A stretch of 64,000 nucleotides of DNA from Paucibacter sp. B2R-40 (lineage in GTDB: Bacteria > Pseudomonadota > Gammaproteobacteria > Burkholderiales > Burkholderiaceae_C), in NCBI RefSeq assembly GCF_025717555.1, contig NZ_JAJIRP010000001.1, positions 682,001 to 746,000 on the forward strand, read 5' to 3'. The position numbers and the translations under genes were made by a program. Below the pieces are notes generated by a model. That model had not been told where the DNA came from. It searched no databases and saw only the letters and a program-made list of their open reading frames with translations. Positions 1 through 10,072 of this stretch are shown one piece after another; within the stretch, counting starts at the first letter, position 1; the number at the start of each line of letters is the position of its first letter.

Positions 1-1
1 G

Positions 2-3000
2 CCACTGCAATCGGTACACGCGCTGCTCTTGGCGCAGGACAAATCGATGTGGATAGGGATGGGGGACATCGCTGTGCTGCACCGCTGGCGCGAAGGCGCC
101 TCAGGGGTGGAGTCGTTCCGGCGCTTGCCGGGTGTCGGCGGCAGCTTGTCGAGCGACACCATTGCCTCCTTGATGCAGGACCGCGCGGGCGTTTTATGGG
201 TCGGCTCCACCGATGTGGGCGTGAACCTGGTGGACCTGAACAGGCAAGGCTTCAGCAATTACCTGAGCATTCCGGGTGATTCGCAAAGCTTGTCATCGCC
301 GGTGGTGATGGCGACGCTGCTCGATGGCGCCGAGCATGCTTGGGTGGGCACTTACGGCGGCGGGCTGAACCATTTGCATCTGGCCAGCGGCAAGGTGCGA
401 CAGATTGCGCTGAAGGACATGCCGATCAGCCATGTCAAGGCCTTGGCGCCGGCGGCGAAAGGCAAGATCTGGGTCGGCGGGGACCGCGGCCTGGTGCTGT
501 TCGATCCCGCGCTTGGGCGCAGCCAGCGGGTCGACTTTGAGAATTTGGGCGGCAATCGGGTGTCGGTCAGTGCCTTGCTGCCTGACGAAGCTCGTGACGG
601 CGCCAGCAACGGCGGGCTGTGGATCAGCACTGCGGTCGGCCTGTACCGCATGAATGCTGATTTAGGCTTGCGACGCTATCAAGCCGACGGCAAGCAGGCC
701 GGTTCGTTGGTCCACTCGGTCCTGGACAGCTTGCTGCGTGATCGTGATGGGCGTCTATGGGTCGGCAGCAAGGCCGGTTTGCAGTATTGGGATGCCGCCA
801 GCGACAGCTTTTCAGCTCCCATCTTGGTGGAGAACGCCGTGCCGGGGCAGGTCAGGCCGTCCGTGCATGGCATGCGCCAGGATGCGCAAGGCCGTATCTG
901 GCTGGCCACCGATCAAGGGCTGTTTGAATTGCTCTCGGCCCAGGCCGGCAAGACCTGGATGCTGAAATCATGGCGCGCCATCCCCGGCATGCCGGCCGGC
1001 AGATTCGATGCCATCCAAGATGCCAACAACGGCGAGATCTGGTTGGGCAGTGAGCAAGGCTTGACGCGGGTGCGGCCGGCGCAGCAGCAGGCCCGGTTTT
1101 TCGGCGGGCGAGGCACTTTTGAGCGGGGCTTCAATTTTGGCGCGGCCACGCGTGGCCCCGATGGCAGCCTGTTCTTCGGCGGCCCCGGCCTGCTGCGATT
1201 CAAGCCCGAGCAGCTGCGTGACAACCCGACCGCGCCGACCGTGGTCTTGAGTGATTTGCTGGTGCTCAATCGCTCCTTGTTGAACGATGGCGGCGCAACA
1301 TCGGGCACCTTGCCGGGCATGCCCGCCAGCAGCTCGGCCAGCACGGTGAGCCTGAGTTTGGCGGACCTGGGTATTGACGGGCCGCTGCATCTGGCTAAAT
1401 CCATCACCCTGAGCCCGCGCGAAACGATGGTGAGTTTTGAGTTGGCGGCGCTGCATTTTGATCGCGTCAAGCTGAATCGTTATGCATGGATGCTGGAGGG
1501 CTTTGATCGCGATTGGATTTACGGCCAGGGGGCGCTGGGTTTGGCCACTTACACCAATCTGGATGCCGGCCATTACCGGCTGCGCGTCAAGGCCGCCAAC
1601 CCGGACGGTATCTGGAGCGAGCCGGCGACGCTGCTGGATGTCGAGGTCTTGCCGCCGTTCTGGCGCACCTGGTGGTGGCGTTCGGGCGTGGCGCTGCTGG
1701 CTGCCTTGGCCTTGCTGGGAGCCTTCCGGCTGCGCACGCGCAGCTTGCAGCAGACCCAGCAAGCGCTCGAGCAAGAGGTGGCAACGCGCACGCGCCAATT
1801 GGCCGAAGAAAAGCAAGTTGCCCTGGGCCAGCGCGAGGTGGCCGAGAAAGCCCGGCGCGATATCGGGCTGCTCGGCGAGATCGGCCGACAGATCACCGCC
1901 TCTTTGGATATAGAGGCGATTCAGCAAACGCTCTACAAACATGTGCAAGACCTGGTCGATGCCTCGGTATTTGGTGTCGGTCTGCTCGACAAGCGCGAAC
2001 GCGTCTTGAATTTCGATTTCGTCATGCAACGCGGCAAGGCCTTCAAGCCCTACCGCCGCAGCCTCGACGCGACCGAGCAACCCGCAGCGCAATGCGCGCT
2101 GACAGCCAAGGAACTCTGCATCAAGGCCTTCAGCCAGGACAATCGTGAACTCAGCAGCACCCATGGCGGGGCGGGCCGCGTGCAGATGCAGGATGGCTCC
2201 GAGCCGCAAGCCGCCCGCTCCGGCATCTATGTGCCGATGTTGCTGAAGGGCGAGGTGATTGGCGTGATCAGCTTGCTGAGCGATCGACCGGATGCCTTTG
2301 GTGCGGCGGAGCTCGACATCTTGCGCACGCTGGGGGCCTATGCGGCGGTGGCGCTTGACAACGCCGAGGCTTACCGTCAATTGCAACTGACCCAAGTCAA
2401 GTTGGTGGAGCAGGAGAAGTTGGCGGCGCTGGGCTCGCTGGTGGCGGGCGTCGCGCATGAGTTGAATACGCCACTGGGCAATAGCTTGCTGGTGGCCAGT
2501 ACCTTGCGGGATGTCAGCGGCGAATTTTTGCAGCGCATGCAGGCGGGCGGCCTACGCCGCTCCGAGCTGGAGCAGTTTTGCCAGAGCAATGCCGAGTCGG
2601 CCGGCTTGCTGGTGCGCAGCCTCGGGCAGGCGGCGAATCTGGTCAACGGCTTCAAGCAGTTGGCAGTCGATCAGACCTCGGAGCAGCGTCGCCACTTTGA
2701 CTTGCGCACCCTGTGTGATGAGGTCGCGCTGACCCTGGCCAATCGCTTGCATCAGGGCGGGCACGAGTTGCGGCTGGAGATCCCCGATGGCGTGCAAATG
2801 GACAGTTATCCGGGACCGCTCGGCCAAGTCTTGAGCAATCTGATCATCAATGCCTTGGTGCATGGCCTCGAAGGACGCCGCAATGGCTTGCTGACCTTGG
2901 CTGCGCAGGCGCTGGCCGACGGGCAGGTAAAAGTTGTTCTCAGGGACAACGGCTGCGGCATCAGTGTCGACCATCTGGGGCGCATCTTTGAGCCCTTCTT

Positions 3001-3151
3001 CACGACGAAGCTGGGTCAGGGCGGCAGTGGCCTAGGCCTGCATATTTGCTACAACATCGTCAACGGCGTCTTGGGCGGCAGTATTGCGGCCAGCAGCGAG
3101 GCCGGCGAGGGGGCCAGCTTCACCATCATCGTCCCCTGCGTGGCGCCCTGA
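2..3151 (+). CDS. Hybrid-type sensor histidine kinase with beta-propeller sensor, 5' truncated by window
   Basis: Membrane sensor kinase that probably phosphorylates a response regulator not present here. The frame is open from base 2, so the gene begins before the window; the first in-window start (TTG at 29) is not convincing. Residue numbers are from base 29. Repeated W-[IV]-G blades of a two-component regulator propeller fill about 1-460. A Y_Y_Y-like beta domain follows (about 470-540), then one membrane helix (about 548-569), a short coiled coil and a GAF domain (about 612-765). The dimerisation helix has the phospho-acceptor in a HELNTP motif (H810). The HATPase domain (about 890-1035) shows an N box (NLIINA) and the G boxes DNGCGI and GGSGLGLHI. 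The ligand is unknown. No receiver domain follows at the C-terminus. Kinase class is secure. Confidence 0.93.
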   Translation, partial: PLQSVHALLLAQDKSMWIGMGDIAVLHRWREGASGVESFRRLPGVGGSLSSDTIASLMQDRAGVLWVGSTDVGVNLVDLNRQGFSNYLSIPGDSQSLSSPVVMATLLDGAEHAWVGTYGGGLNHLHLASGKVRQIALKDMPISHVKALAPAAKGKIWVGGDRGLVLFDPALGRSQRVDFENLGGNRVSVSALLPDEARDGASNGGLWISTAVGLYRMNADLGLRRYQADGKQAGSLVHSVLDSLLRDRDGRLWVGSKAGLQYWDAASDSFSAPILVENAVPGQVRPSVHGMRQDAQGRIWLATDQGLFELLSAQAGKTWMLKSWRAIPGMPAGRFDAIQDANNGEIWLGSEQGLTRVRPAQQQARFFGGRGTFERGFNFGAATRGPDGSLFFGGPGLLRFKPEQLRDNPTAPTVVLSDLLVLNRSLLNDGGATSGTLPGMPASSSASTVSLSLADLGIDGPLHLAKSITLSPRETMVSFELAALHFDRVKLNRYAWMLEGFDRDWIYGQGALGLATYTNLDAGHYRLRVKAANPDGIWSEPATLLDVEVLPPFWRTWWWRSGVALLAALALLGAFRLRTRSLQQTQQALEQEVATRTRQLAEEKQVALGQREVAEKARRDIGLLGEIGRQITASLDIEAIQQTLYKHVQDLVDASVFGVGLLDKRERVLNFDFVMQRGKAFKPYRRSLDATEQPAAQCALTAKELCIKAFSQDNRELSSTHGGAGRVQMQDGSEPQAARSGIYVPMLLKGEVIGVISLLSDRPDAFGAAELDILRTLGAYAAVALDNAEAYRQLQLTQVKLVEQEKLAALGSLVAGVAHELNTPLGNSLLVASTLRDVSGEFLQRMQAGGLRRSELEQFCQSNAESAGLLVRSLGQAANLVNGFKQLAVDQTSEQRRHFDLRTLCDEVALTLANRLHQGGHELRLEIPDGVQMDSYPGPLGQVLSNLIINALVHGLEGRRNGLLTLAAQALADGQVKVVLRDNGCGISVDHLGRIFEPFFTTKLGQGGSGLGLHICYNIVNGVLGGSIAASSEAGEGASFTIIVPCVAP

Positions 3152-3183
3152 TCGACTAAGCTGTAGTCCCTTTTTGCCCAGAC

Positions 3184-4872
3184 ATGCCCATGCAGACCAC
3201 CATGCCCAGACTCGTCCTGATTGCTGCCTTGTGCAGCGCCGCCTTGGTGGCTTGTTCGTCCGCGCCCCAGGCCCCGTCCGCGCCGGTAAGCCCCGCACCG
3301 CCGAAATTGCTCGTCTTCATGGTGGTGGACGGCCTGCCCATGCGCCAGGTGCTGGCCTACCGCGATCAACTGCAGCCCGATGGTTTCAGGCGTTTTCTGG
3401 ATCAGGGCGCCTGGTTCGCCAATGCCCATTATGGGCACGGCCACACCGTCACGGCGGCCGGCCACGCGACCATGTTGACCGGCGCCTACCCGCAGCGCAC
3501 CGCGATCATTAGCAATGAATGGCGCGACGCCAAGACCGGTGAGCCGGTCTACAACACCGGCGACACCGCTTATCACTACATCGGCCACAAGACCGACCCG
3601 CTGGCCGGCACCAGCCCGCGCAATCTGCGCGCCGAGACGGTCGGCGATGTGCTGCGCGAGCAAGACGGCGCCTCCAAGGTGATTGCCATCTCGGGCAAGG
3701 ACCGGGGCGCAATTTTGCCGGGCGGCCACAAGGGTGTGGCCTATATGTATATGAGTGAAAGCGGCGAATTTGCGTCCAGCACCTACTACATGGCCAGCCA
3801 TCCGCAATGGGTTGTTGACTTCAATGCGGCCAAGCCGGCCGATGCCTTCTTTGGCAAGACCTGGGCGCCGCTGCTGCCGGACGCTGCCTATGCCCGCTCG
3901 GTGCCGGACGGCCAGCCCTGGCAGTTCAACGGGGGCAACGGCAACAAGTTGCCGACGGTGCTGGGCGACAAGCATGACAAACCCGGCCCGCTGTTCTACG
4001 CCAATATCCTGCCTTCACCGTTCGGCGATCAACTGACCTTGGCCTTCGCGCGCGCGGCCATCGAGGGCGAGCAACTCGGGTCAGATGCCAAGCCCGACAT
4101 CCTTTCGGTCAGCCTGTCCAGCCACGACTACATCAACCATGCTTTTGGCCCCGAGTCGCGGCTGTCGCATGACCATATGCTGCAGCTGGACCTGCAATTG
4201 CAGGGCTTTTTCAAATATCTGGACGCCAAGGTGGGCGCCGGCAACTATGTGGCGATCTTGACGGCGGATCATGGTTTTGCGGACACGCCCGAATGGGCCA
4301 AGTCGCAAGGCCAAGACGTCGGCCGCATCAACCCGACGCAGGTCATGACAGCCTTGAACGCGGGCCTGGTCAAGAAGTTCGGCGCCGGAGCCGGGGCTTG
4401 GGCCACGCATTTTTCAGCCGCCGGCATCTTGTTCGATGAGAAGCAGATGGCCGCGCAAGGCATCAAGCCCGAAGAGATGTACGCCGAGGCCAAGCGCCTG
4501 CTCTTGCCCATGACCGGCATTGCCGACGTGTTCACGCTGGCGCAGCTGCAAAGCAATGACACCCGCACGCCTTATCTGGAGTCCATGCGCAAGGCCTGGC
4601 ACCCGGAAGTTGCCGCGCCGCTGCAAATCGTGGTCAAGCCGGGCTGGTTGTTTGGCTCGCGCCCGAGCGGCAGCTCGCATGGCACGCCCTATGCCTACGA
4701 CACTCATGTGCCTATCCTGGCCTGGGGGCCGCAATGGGTCGGGCGCGGTGAGGTCGCGCAAAAAGTCGAGGTGATCGATATCGCCCCGAGCCTGGCGAAG
4801 ATGCTGCGGCTGCGCGTGCCCAGTCAATCACAGGGTCAGGTCTTGCCCTGGCCGCAGGCTGCGTCCCAGTGA
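3184..4872 (+). CDS. PafA-like alkaline phosphatase family lipoprotein
   Basis: Predicted extracytoplasmic phosphomonoesterase/phosphodiesterase of the alkaline phosphatase superfamily (PafA or type I nucleotide pyrophosphatase branch), 562 aa. A lipoprotein signal ends in LVAC-S. Metal and nucleophile positions are visible: an early Asp in MVVDGLP, the nucleophile Thr in GHATMLTGAYP, Asp/His in SSHDYINHAFG, Asp-His in LTADHGFAD, and a late His in SSHGTPYAYDTH. The first ATG is used; ATGs three and seven codons downstream would also keep the signal peptide. It lies 32 bases after the sensor kinase on the same strand and converges with the next gene. The kinase and phosphatase may be co-transcribed, but no Pho box was seen. 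Confidence 0.9.
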   Translation: MPMQTTMPRLVLIAALCSAALVACSSAPQAPSAPVSPAPPKLLVFMVVDGLPMRQVLAYRDQLQPDGFRRFLDQGAWFANAHYGHGHTVTAAGHATMLTGAYPQRTAIISNEWRDAKTGEPVYNTGDTAYHYIGHKTDPLAGTSPRNLRAETVGDVLREQDGASKVIAISGKDRGAILPGGHKGVAYMYMSESGEFASSTYYMASHPQWVVDFNAAKPADAFFGKTWAPLLPDAAYARSVPDGQPWQFNGGNGNKLPTVLGDKHDKPGPLFYANILPSPFGDQLTLAFARAAIEGEQLGSDAKPDILSVSLSSHDYINHAFGPESRLSHDHMLQLDLQLQGFFKYLDAKVGAGNYVAILTADHGFADTPEWAKSQGQDVGRINPTQVMTALNAGLVKKFGAGAGAWATHFSAAGILFDEKQMAAQGIKPEEMYAEAKRLLLPMTGIADVFTLAQLQSNDTRTPYLESMRKAWHPEVAAPLQIVVKPGWLFGSRPSGSSHGTPYAYDTHVPILAWGPQWVGRGEVAQKVEVIDIAPSLAKMLRLRVPSQSQGQVLPWPQAASQ

Positions 4873-4879
4873 GCGCAGC

Positions 4880-5701
4880 CTATTCCAGCGTAATTGAAGG
4901 GTAGCGTGCGGCGATGGCGGCCAGCGTGCCGTCGCGTCGCATTGCGTCCAAGCTTTGCTGCAGGCGCTGCCGGGTGGCTTCATCGGTCGCCAAGCTCAGG
5001 GCCATCGAAGGGCGTGACTCAGAGAACTGCAACACCGGCTCGATCAGGCCGGGGTCGAAGCCATATTGTTTCAGCAGCGCCGGCGCGAGCGAGGCGTTCA
5101 AGGCCAGCAGATCGGTGCGCCCGGCAAAAAAGCGCCGCAGCAGACTGACATAGTCGGCGCTGCGGTCCAGCGATTGCGCGGCGTCCATGCCCAGTGTGAT
5201 CAATTCGCGCTCCGAGACATCATTCTTGACCACGCCGATGCGCAAGCCGCTGGCGGCTTTGAGCTTGTCGAGCTTGATGTCATTGCGAGATTTGAGCTTG
5301 AACAGCGTGCCGCGGCGGGTGGCGATCTGACCCAACCAATGGAACTGCGATTCGCGCTCGGCCAGCCGAACGATGGCCGGCACCAGCACCAGTGCCTCGC
5401 TGCGGCTGCGCAGCAGCACGCGCGCCCAGGAGTTGAATTCGAAGCTGGCCGGTAATTTGGCCCGCGCCAGCAATTCCTGCGTTAACTCAAAAGCATAGCC
5501 GGCCGGTCGACCCTCGGCATCCGTGTAGGAGTAAGGCGGCAACTCCTCCATCAAGACCTTGATGGTCGCCGTTTGGCCCCAGGCCAGACCCGCCGAGCAC
5601 AACAATCCCGTGCCGGCCAGCAGCGCACGCAGGCAGTCCCGGCGTGCCGGAGCGAGGATGCCGGCGCGCAAAGAATCAGCAAAGCTTGATCTGAATGGCA
5701 T
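4880..5701 (-). CDS. Periplasmic substrate-binding protein, SBP_bac_3-like (copy 1)
   Basis: Secreted bilobal solute-binding protein resembling the amino-acid-binding family 3, about 273 aa. The start at 5701 was chosen over the longer frame because it gives a signal peptide (basic stretch, LRALLAGTGLLCSAGLAWGQ) and leaves room for the divergent hemolysin III gene. The mature part opens with IKVLMEELPPYSYTDAEG and has the usual PAGYAFELTQELL segment. It ends DGTLAAIAARYPSITLE. No permease or ATPase is nearby, so it may be an orphan binding protein or a sensor partner rather than part of a transporter. A close relative is encoded at 8345-9157. The ligand cannot be predicted. Confidence 0.87.
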   Translation of the reverse strand: MPFRSSFADSLRAGILAPARRDCLRALLAGTGLLCSAGLAWGQTATIKVLMEELPPYSYTDAEGRPAGYAFELTQELLARAKLPASFEFNSWARVLLRSRSEALVLVPAIVRLAERESQFHWLGQIATRRGTLFKLKSRNDIKLDKLKAASGLRIGVVKNDVSERELITLGMDAAQSLDRSADYVSLLRRFFAGRTDLLALNASLAPALLKQYGFDPGLIEPVLQFSESRPSMALSLATDEATRQRLQQSLDAMRRDGTLAAIAARYPSITLE

Positions 5702-5755
5702 AAGGCTTGGAATATGACAGGTTTTTTGGTCACAGCTGCTGTGCACAATGCGGGC

Positions 5756-6394
5756 ATGCACGATAGAACGCAATCCCTCGGTGAAGAAATCGCCAATGCC
5801 GTCAGCCATGGGCTTGGGTTCCTATTGGCCGTGGCGTCCTTGCCCATCTTGACTTATTCGGCAGCTCAGCAGGGCTCGACGCGCAATGTGGTCGCGGCAG
5901 CGGTGTTTTCGGTCACGATGATGGTCTTGTATCTGGTCTCGACGCTCTATCACGCGCTGCCAGAGGGACGCGCCAAGCTGTGGATGAACCGGCTTGACCA
6001 TGCCGCCATCTATCTGTTTATTGCCGGCAGCTACACGCCGTTTGCGCTCGGCGTCTTGCATGGCGGCTGGGGTTGGGCGCTGTTCGGTCTGGTCTGGACC
6101 AGCGCCTTGGTCGGCATCACCGCTAAATTGTTCAACCGCCTGCGCCATCCGCTGTGGTCAACCGGCTTGTATGTGGGGATGGGTTGGCTGGTGATTTTTG
6201 CGCTCGGGCCTTTGATGGCGCGCATGGCCTCGGCCGGCCTGATGTGGCTGGTGGCCGGCGGCGTCGCTTACACGCTCGGCGCGCTGGTGTTCATGTTGGA
6301 CCACCGGGTGCGTTACGCCCATTTCGTCTGGCACCTGTTTGTGCTGACCGGCAGCGGCTGCCACTTTGTCGCGGCCCTTTGGTACGCGGTTTGA
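5756..6394 (+). CDS. Hemolysin III / YqfA-TrhA family membrane protein
   Basis: Seven-helix integral membrane protein of the hemolysin III (PAQR-related) family, 212 aa. The start is set at the ATG of MHDRTQSLGEEIANAVSHG, the family's usual N-terminus; the longer frame would add 14 unlikely residues. Conserved family residues are visible in the segments STLYHALP, LDHAAIYLFIAGSYTP and the final HLFVLTGSGCHFVA, which carry the Ser/His/Asp residues that form the proposed metal site. The hemolysin name is historical; proposed roles include membrane homeostasis. It is divergent from the upstream binding-protein gene, so both promoters lie in about 55 bases. Confidence 0.93.
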   Translation: MHDRTQSLGEEIANAVSHGLGFLLAVASLPILTYSAAQQGSTRNVVAAAVFSVTMMVLYLVSTLYHALPEGRAKLWMNRLDHAAIYLFIAGSYTPFALGVLHGGWGWALFGLVWTSALVGITAKLFNRLRHPLWSTGLYVGMGWLVIFALGPLMARMASAGLMWLVAGGVAYTLGALVFMLDHRVRYAHFVWHLFVLTGSGCHFVAALWYAV

Positions 6395-6400
6395 TCGGTC

Positions 6401-7330
6401 TTAATCCGCTGAAGCAGCGGTAACCATGCGGTCACGGCCGTCTGCCTTGGCTTGGTAGAGTGCGGCATCGGCGCGTTTGAGCAGGGTTTCGGCCGTCTCT
6501 CCCCAACTCGCTTGGGCCAAACCGACGGAGCAGGAATAGCCGAGCTCGGGTCGTTCGGGTAGCGGGCGTGACTGGCGTACGCGAGTCAGCAGGCGCTCAA
6601 CAATCGACTGCGCTTGCGGCAGGCCGGCCGCCGGCAGGATCAGCAAAAACTCCTCGCCCCCTAAGCGTGCGCAGCCATCTTCGCGGCGACTGCCGGCCTG
6701 CAAGAGGCGGGCAAAGTCACAGATCACCAGGTCGCCTGCGCCGTGCCCGAGGCTGTCATTGATCTGCTTGAATAAATCCAGATCCAGCACGGCGACGCAC
6801 AGCGGCCACGGCTCGCTCTGCGACAAGGCCGCGCTCAGCAATTGCAATGCATGACGGCGATTGCTCAGGCCGGTCAGCGAGTCGGTATGGGCGGCGGCGA
6901 GTGCTTTGATATGGGCTTGGCGCAGCGAGCGGCTGCCTTGGCGCAGGTCGGTGATGTCGCTGGCGATGCACAGCATATAACCCTGCAGTTGCGTTGTTTC
7001 GGTCATCCAGACCCAGCGGCCATCACACAAGTCGGCCTCGAAGGCGCGGTAGGGCGTCTTGCCGCGCCGGGATGAGACTGCTGCCAGCCAGGCCTCAATA
7101 TCGTCGGTCTCGATCGCGGCACCGCGCCCGTGGGCATGGTTGTCGCGCATCATGCCGGCCCAAGTCAGCTGACCGTCTGGACGGACGGCGTAGGCCTGGC
7201 AGAAGGCCTTGTTGGCATGAACCAGCACGTCTTGGGCGTCAAACAAAGCCACCATCAGCGGGCTTTGCTCGTGCATCTGCAGCAAGATGTCGGCCGGCAC
7301 CGGTGGCAAGGGCTCTGGGGCTTCTGTCAT
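6401..7330 (-). CDS. PAS-GGDEF diguanylate cyclase
   Basis: Predicted soluble cyclase making cyclic di-GMP from two GTP, 309 aa. An N-terminal PAS-like sensor (about 15-130) precedes a GGDEF domain (about 150-300) that opens with [16 protein letters not shown]. The active-site motif is intact as GGEEF. The allosteric I-site RRED lies five residues upstream, so product inhibition is likely. No EAL domain and no membrane helix are present. The start at 7330 has a GGAG Shine-Dalgarno sequence about ten bases upstream. It converges with hemolysin III and is divergent from the metallopeptidase gene. Confidence 0.95.
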   Translation of the reverse strand: MTEAPEPLPPVPADILLQMHEQSPLMVALFDAQDVLVHANKAFCQAYAVRPDGQLTWAGMMRDNHAHGRGAAIETDDIEAWLAAVSSRRGKTPYRAFEADLCDGRWVWMTETTQLQGYMLCIASDITDLRQGSRSLRQAHIKALAAAHTDSLTGLSNRRHALQLLSAALSQSEPWPLCVAVLDLDLFKQINDSLGHGAGDLVICDFARLLQAGSRREDGCARLGGEEFLLILPAAGLPQAQSIVERLLTRVRQSRPLPERPELGYSCSVGLAQASWGETAETLLKRADAALYQAKADGRDRMVTAASAD

Positions 7331-7448
7331 GGGCTTGTCACTCCGGCTGAAGCGCTTATTTTGCTGTATTTGTTTGTGTCGCTGCGAGGCTTTGTGTCGG
7401 TACCATGCGCACTGTGTTTATAAGAACCGGCCGCAACAGGAGTCAGCA

Positions 7449-8330
7449 ATGAAATGGGAAGACCAGCGCCAGAGTGATAACGTTGAAGATCAACGTGATG
7501 GGGGTGGCGGAGGAGGGGGGCGCGGCATTGGCGGCGGCCGAGGCTTGAGCCTGGGCGGTATTGTCATCGCCTTGCTCGCCTCCTGGGCCTTTGGCATCAA
7601 TCCGATGACGGTGCTTGGTTTGATGGGCGGCGGCGGTGCGCCCGAGCCTGCGCCGGCAACGCAGTCGCATCCCGGCGCCAAGCCGCAGGACGCGGGCGCG
7701 CGTTTCGTCAGCACTGTGTTGGCCGATACCGAGGATGTCTGGGGCGCCTACTTCGGCGCGCAGCAACAAAAATATCCGCCGCCGGCCTTGGTGCTGTTCC
7801 GCGGCCGCAGCAATACCGGCTGTGGACTGGGTGAGGCGGCGATGGGCCCGTTCTACTGCCCGGCCGACCGCAAGGTTTATATCGACTTGGCTTTTTATGA
7901 CACCTTGCGCGACCGACTCGGCGCGCCGGGTGACTTTGCGCAGGCCTATGTGATTGCGCATGAGGTGGGCCATCACCTGCAAAATCTGCAGGGCACAACG
8001 GCCAAGATGGACGCGGCGCGCCAGCGCGTGTCGGAGCGGGACTACAACGCGCTGAGCGTGCGCTTGGAGTTGCAGGCCGACTGCTACGCCGGCGTCTGGG
8101 CCTTTCACTCCCAGCAAGGCAAGGGCTGGTTGGAAAAGGGGGACATCGAAGAAGGCCTGAATGCCGCCGCACAAATCGGTGATGACACCTTGCAGCGCAA
8201 ATCTCAGGGCACGGTGGTGCCGGAGAGCTTTACGCACGGCAGCAGTGAGCAGCGCACCCGCTGGTTCAAGCGTGGCTTGGAATCGGGGGACTTGAAGGCC
8301 TGCGACACCTTCAAGAACGGGCCGGTTTGA
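7449..8330 (+). CDS. YpfJ-type neutral zinc metallopeptidase
   Basis: Membrane-anchored predicted zinc metallopeptidase of the KPN_02809/YpfJ family, 293 aa, the usual size. The frame is open earlier, but ATG 7449 has an AGGAG ribosome-binding site and begins [16 protein letters not shown], the typical family start. A Gly-rich linker and one membrane helix (about residues 35-55) are followed by the catalytic HEVGHH motif of the HExxH type. Downstream the [11 protein letters not shown] segment supplies the likely third ligand region. Substrate is unknown for the family. Confidence 0.93.
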   Translation: MKWEDQRQSDNVEDQRDGGGGGGGRGIGGGRGLSLGGIVIALLASWAFGINPMTVLGLMGGGGAPEPAPATQSHPGAKPQDAGARFVSTVLADTEDVWGAYFGAQQQKYPPPALVLFRGRSNTGCGLGEAAMGPFYCPADRKVYIDLAFYDTLRDRLGAPGDFAQAYVIAHEVGHHLQNLQGTTAKMDAARQRVSERDYNALSVRLELQADCYAGVWAFHSQQGKGWLEKGDIEEGLNAAAQIGDDTLQRKSQGTVVPESFTHGSSEQRTRWFKRGLESGDLKACDTFKNGPV

Positions 8331-8344
8331 AAGACCAGCACTGA

Positions 8345-9157
8345 TCAATCAGACTTGAGGGCCGGCACCACATAGGGATGGCGGGCCGCGATGGCCGCGA
8401 CGGTGCCGTCTTTGCGCATGCTGTCCCAAGCGCTTTGCAATTTGAGGTTGATGGCCTGGCTGCCATCGCCCTTGCTCAGCCCCATATAAAGGCTGGCCTC
8501 GGAAAGCTTGGCCAGGGGTTCGATTTGTTTGAAGTCATAGCCCAGTTGTTCCATCACGGCACCGGCGACGCTGCTGTTGAGCGCAATCAACTCGTCCCGC
8601 TGAACAAAAAGCTTGCGCAGCATGGCCGCATGGTCGGGGCTGCGGTCGAGTTGTTTGCCGAACTCAAAGCCATGGGCAAGCAGGGCGCGCTCAGCGGCGT
8701 CTTCGCGCACGACCGCGATTTTGTAGACCTTAGCGGCTTCCAGCGTATAGGCCTGGATTTCTGGCCTGGATTTCAATCTATATAGATAGACCCGTCTTGC
8801 TGCGGTTGGGCCTATCCAGTGGAACTGCGCCTCCCGCTCGGGCAGACGCGCCATGCTGACCACCAGGCTCAGTGGCTGGCTGACAGCACGTTGGTAAATC
8901 CGCGCCCAGGAGTTGAACTCTGTTTGGTGAGTCAAACCACTGCGTTTGAGCAGTTCCTCCATCAATTCGACCGCGTAGCCGGCCGGTTTGCCATTGGCAT
9001 CGGGGTAGGAAAACGGCGGGACGGGTTCGAGCAGGACGGTGAGTTGGGCGGCGGCCGAGCTGGATACTTGTGCCAGAACCCGCGTAGGCAAAACGACTGC
9101 TGCACTAAGGCAAAGCAGAATTTGCAGAACAGCTTGTTTGCTGGTGCGTATCGACAT
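8345..9157 (-). CDS. Periplasmic substrate-binding protein, SBP_bac_3-like (copy 2)
   Basis: Second solute-binding protein of the same subfamily as 4880-5701, about 270 aa. Shared features include the start of the mature domain (LTVLLEPVPPFSYPDANG), the PAGYAVELMEELL block, the FNSWARI segment, the REAQFHWIGP segment and a C-terminal DGTVAAIAARHP. The start at 9157 (MSIRTSKQAV) gives a signal peptide ending near VLAQ; upstream in-frame residues are not signal-like. It converges with the metallopeptidase gene and has no transporter genes beside it. Confidence 0.87.
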   Translation of the reverse strand: MSIRTSKQAVLQILLCLSAAVVLPTRVLAQVSSSAAAQLTVLLEPVPPFSYPDANGKPAGYAVELMEELLKRSGLTHQTEFNSWARIYQRAVSQPLSLVVSMARLPEREAQFHWIGPTAARRVYLYRLKSRPEIQAYTLEAAKVYKIAVVREDAAERALLAHGFEFGKQLDRSPDHAAMLRKLFVQRDELIALNSSVAGAVMEQLGYDFKQIEPLAKLSEASLYMGLSKGDGSQAINLKLQSAWDSMRKDGTVAAIAARHPYVVPALKSD

Positions 9158-9497
9158 CGCTCGGCTATCGTTGATTGAGGCCCGATTGTCGCGGCAATGT
9201 CCGGCGAATGGATCACGCCGCATCGTTTGCTGTCACTTTCGGAGAGGAATTCGATGCATTCAGACACAAGTGGAATTGATGAAAAACCACTGATCGGGGT
9301 ATTTTTCCCGGATTTTATGGCTCACCACCCGTTCAGGGGGGGTGCTCAGCTTTGACTGTCGGGCTTTGTGTGAAACACTCCCAACCGAAGAGGTCTGCAG
9401 CGGCTCGGTCCCGTTGCGCCATAAAGATGCATCATGATTGGATGCGGTCTTACAAGATGTGGCCCAATCGGGCCGGTGAAGATTCAAGGGTGCCAGC
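9158..9497. other. Intergenic region before the HPr-rel-A set
   Basis: About 340 bases without a credible gene between a leftward binding-protein gene and the rightward HPr-rel-A type genes. It must hold both promoters, but I could not assign -35/-10 boxes with confidence. Overlapping short frames here have no usable start or family resemblance. Confidence 0.5.
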
Positions 9498-10064
9498 ATG
9501 AACGAGCAAAAGACGTCAAACACAACTCCGGGCTTGCAGGCGAATGGGGGGCGGCGGCGTTTCCTTGGCAAGGGTGCTGCGGTCGCCCCGGCGGTTTTGA
9601 CTCTGGCCAGCCAGCCCGCGTTGGGCGTCACTTGCTTCACGCCATCCCGCTCATTGTCGAAGAACACCAGTGCTTCCCAAGCCGGCAAGGACGGGCAATG
9701 TACAAGTACCAAGAGGCCGACGGACTTCAATTCATCTTGGCCAACTTCGGTCTGCGCAGCCAACACTCCGTTTCACCCGTACTTTTCGGGGAGTCTGAAG
9801 AATAATGCGAATGGCACCAGTAAGACGATGAAGGCTGTTTTGGCCGCAAATCAGACCGACTTGGCTGCCTATGTGATTACCGCCGCGTTGAATATCAAAT
9901 TAGGTTTGGTGCCAGTCAATGTGTTGACCGAAACAGTCGTCAAGGCGATGTGGACCAAGACCTCAGTGAGTGGTGGGTACTACGAGCCAACTGCCGGGGT
10001 TAAGTGGTTTGCGGCCGAAGTCATCAATTACTTCAAGACGAACGGCATCGTCGGCCCCGTTTGA
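9498..10064 (+). CDS. Small Tat-signal exported protein of unknown function
   Basis: 188-residue protein I do not recognise. The N-terminus carries a twin-arginine signal (GRRRFLGKGAAVAPAVLTLA) with probable cleavage after the ALG segment, so it should be exported folded. The mature part is Ser/Thr/Asn-rich, has Cys residues near its start, and contains no enzyme motif I can see. It lies 8 bases before the PqqD-like gene and appears to be the first gene of that operon. Its position suggests it could be the target or cargo of the system; this is inference. Confidence 0.75.
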   Translation: MNEQKTSNTTPGLQANGGRRRFLGKGAAVAPAVLTLASQPALGVTCFTPSRSLSKNTSASQAGKDGQCTSTKRPTDFNSSWPTSVCAANTPFHPYFSGSLKNNANGTSKTMKAVLAANQTDLAAYVITAALNIKLGLVPVNVLTETVVKAMWTKTSVSGGYYEPTAGVKWFAAEVINYFKTNGIVGPV

Positions 10065-10072
10065 ATCGTTGA

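Noticed and set aside
968-2458. 496-residue antisense frame within the sensor kinase
   Set aside because: Gln/Arg/His-rich composition and complete overlap with a well-supported kinase.
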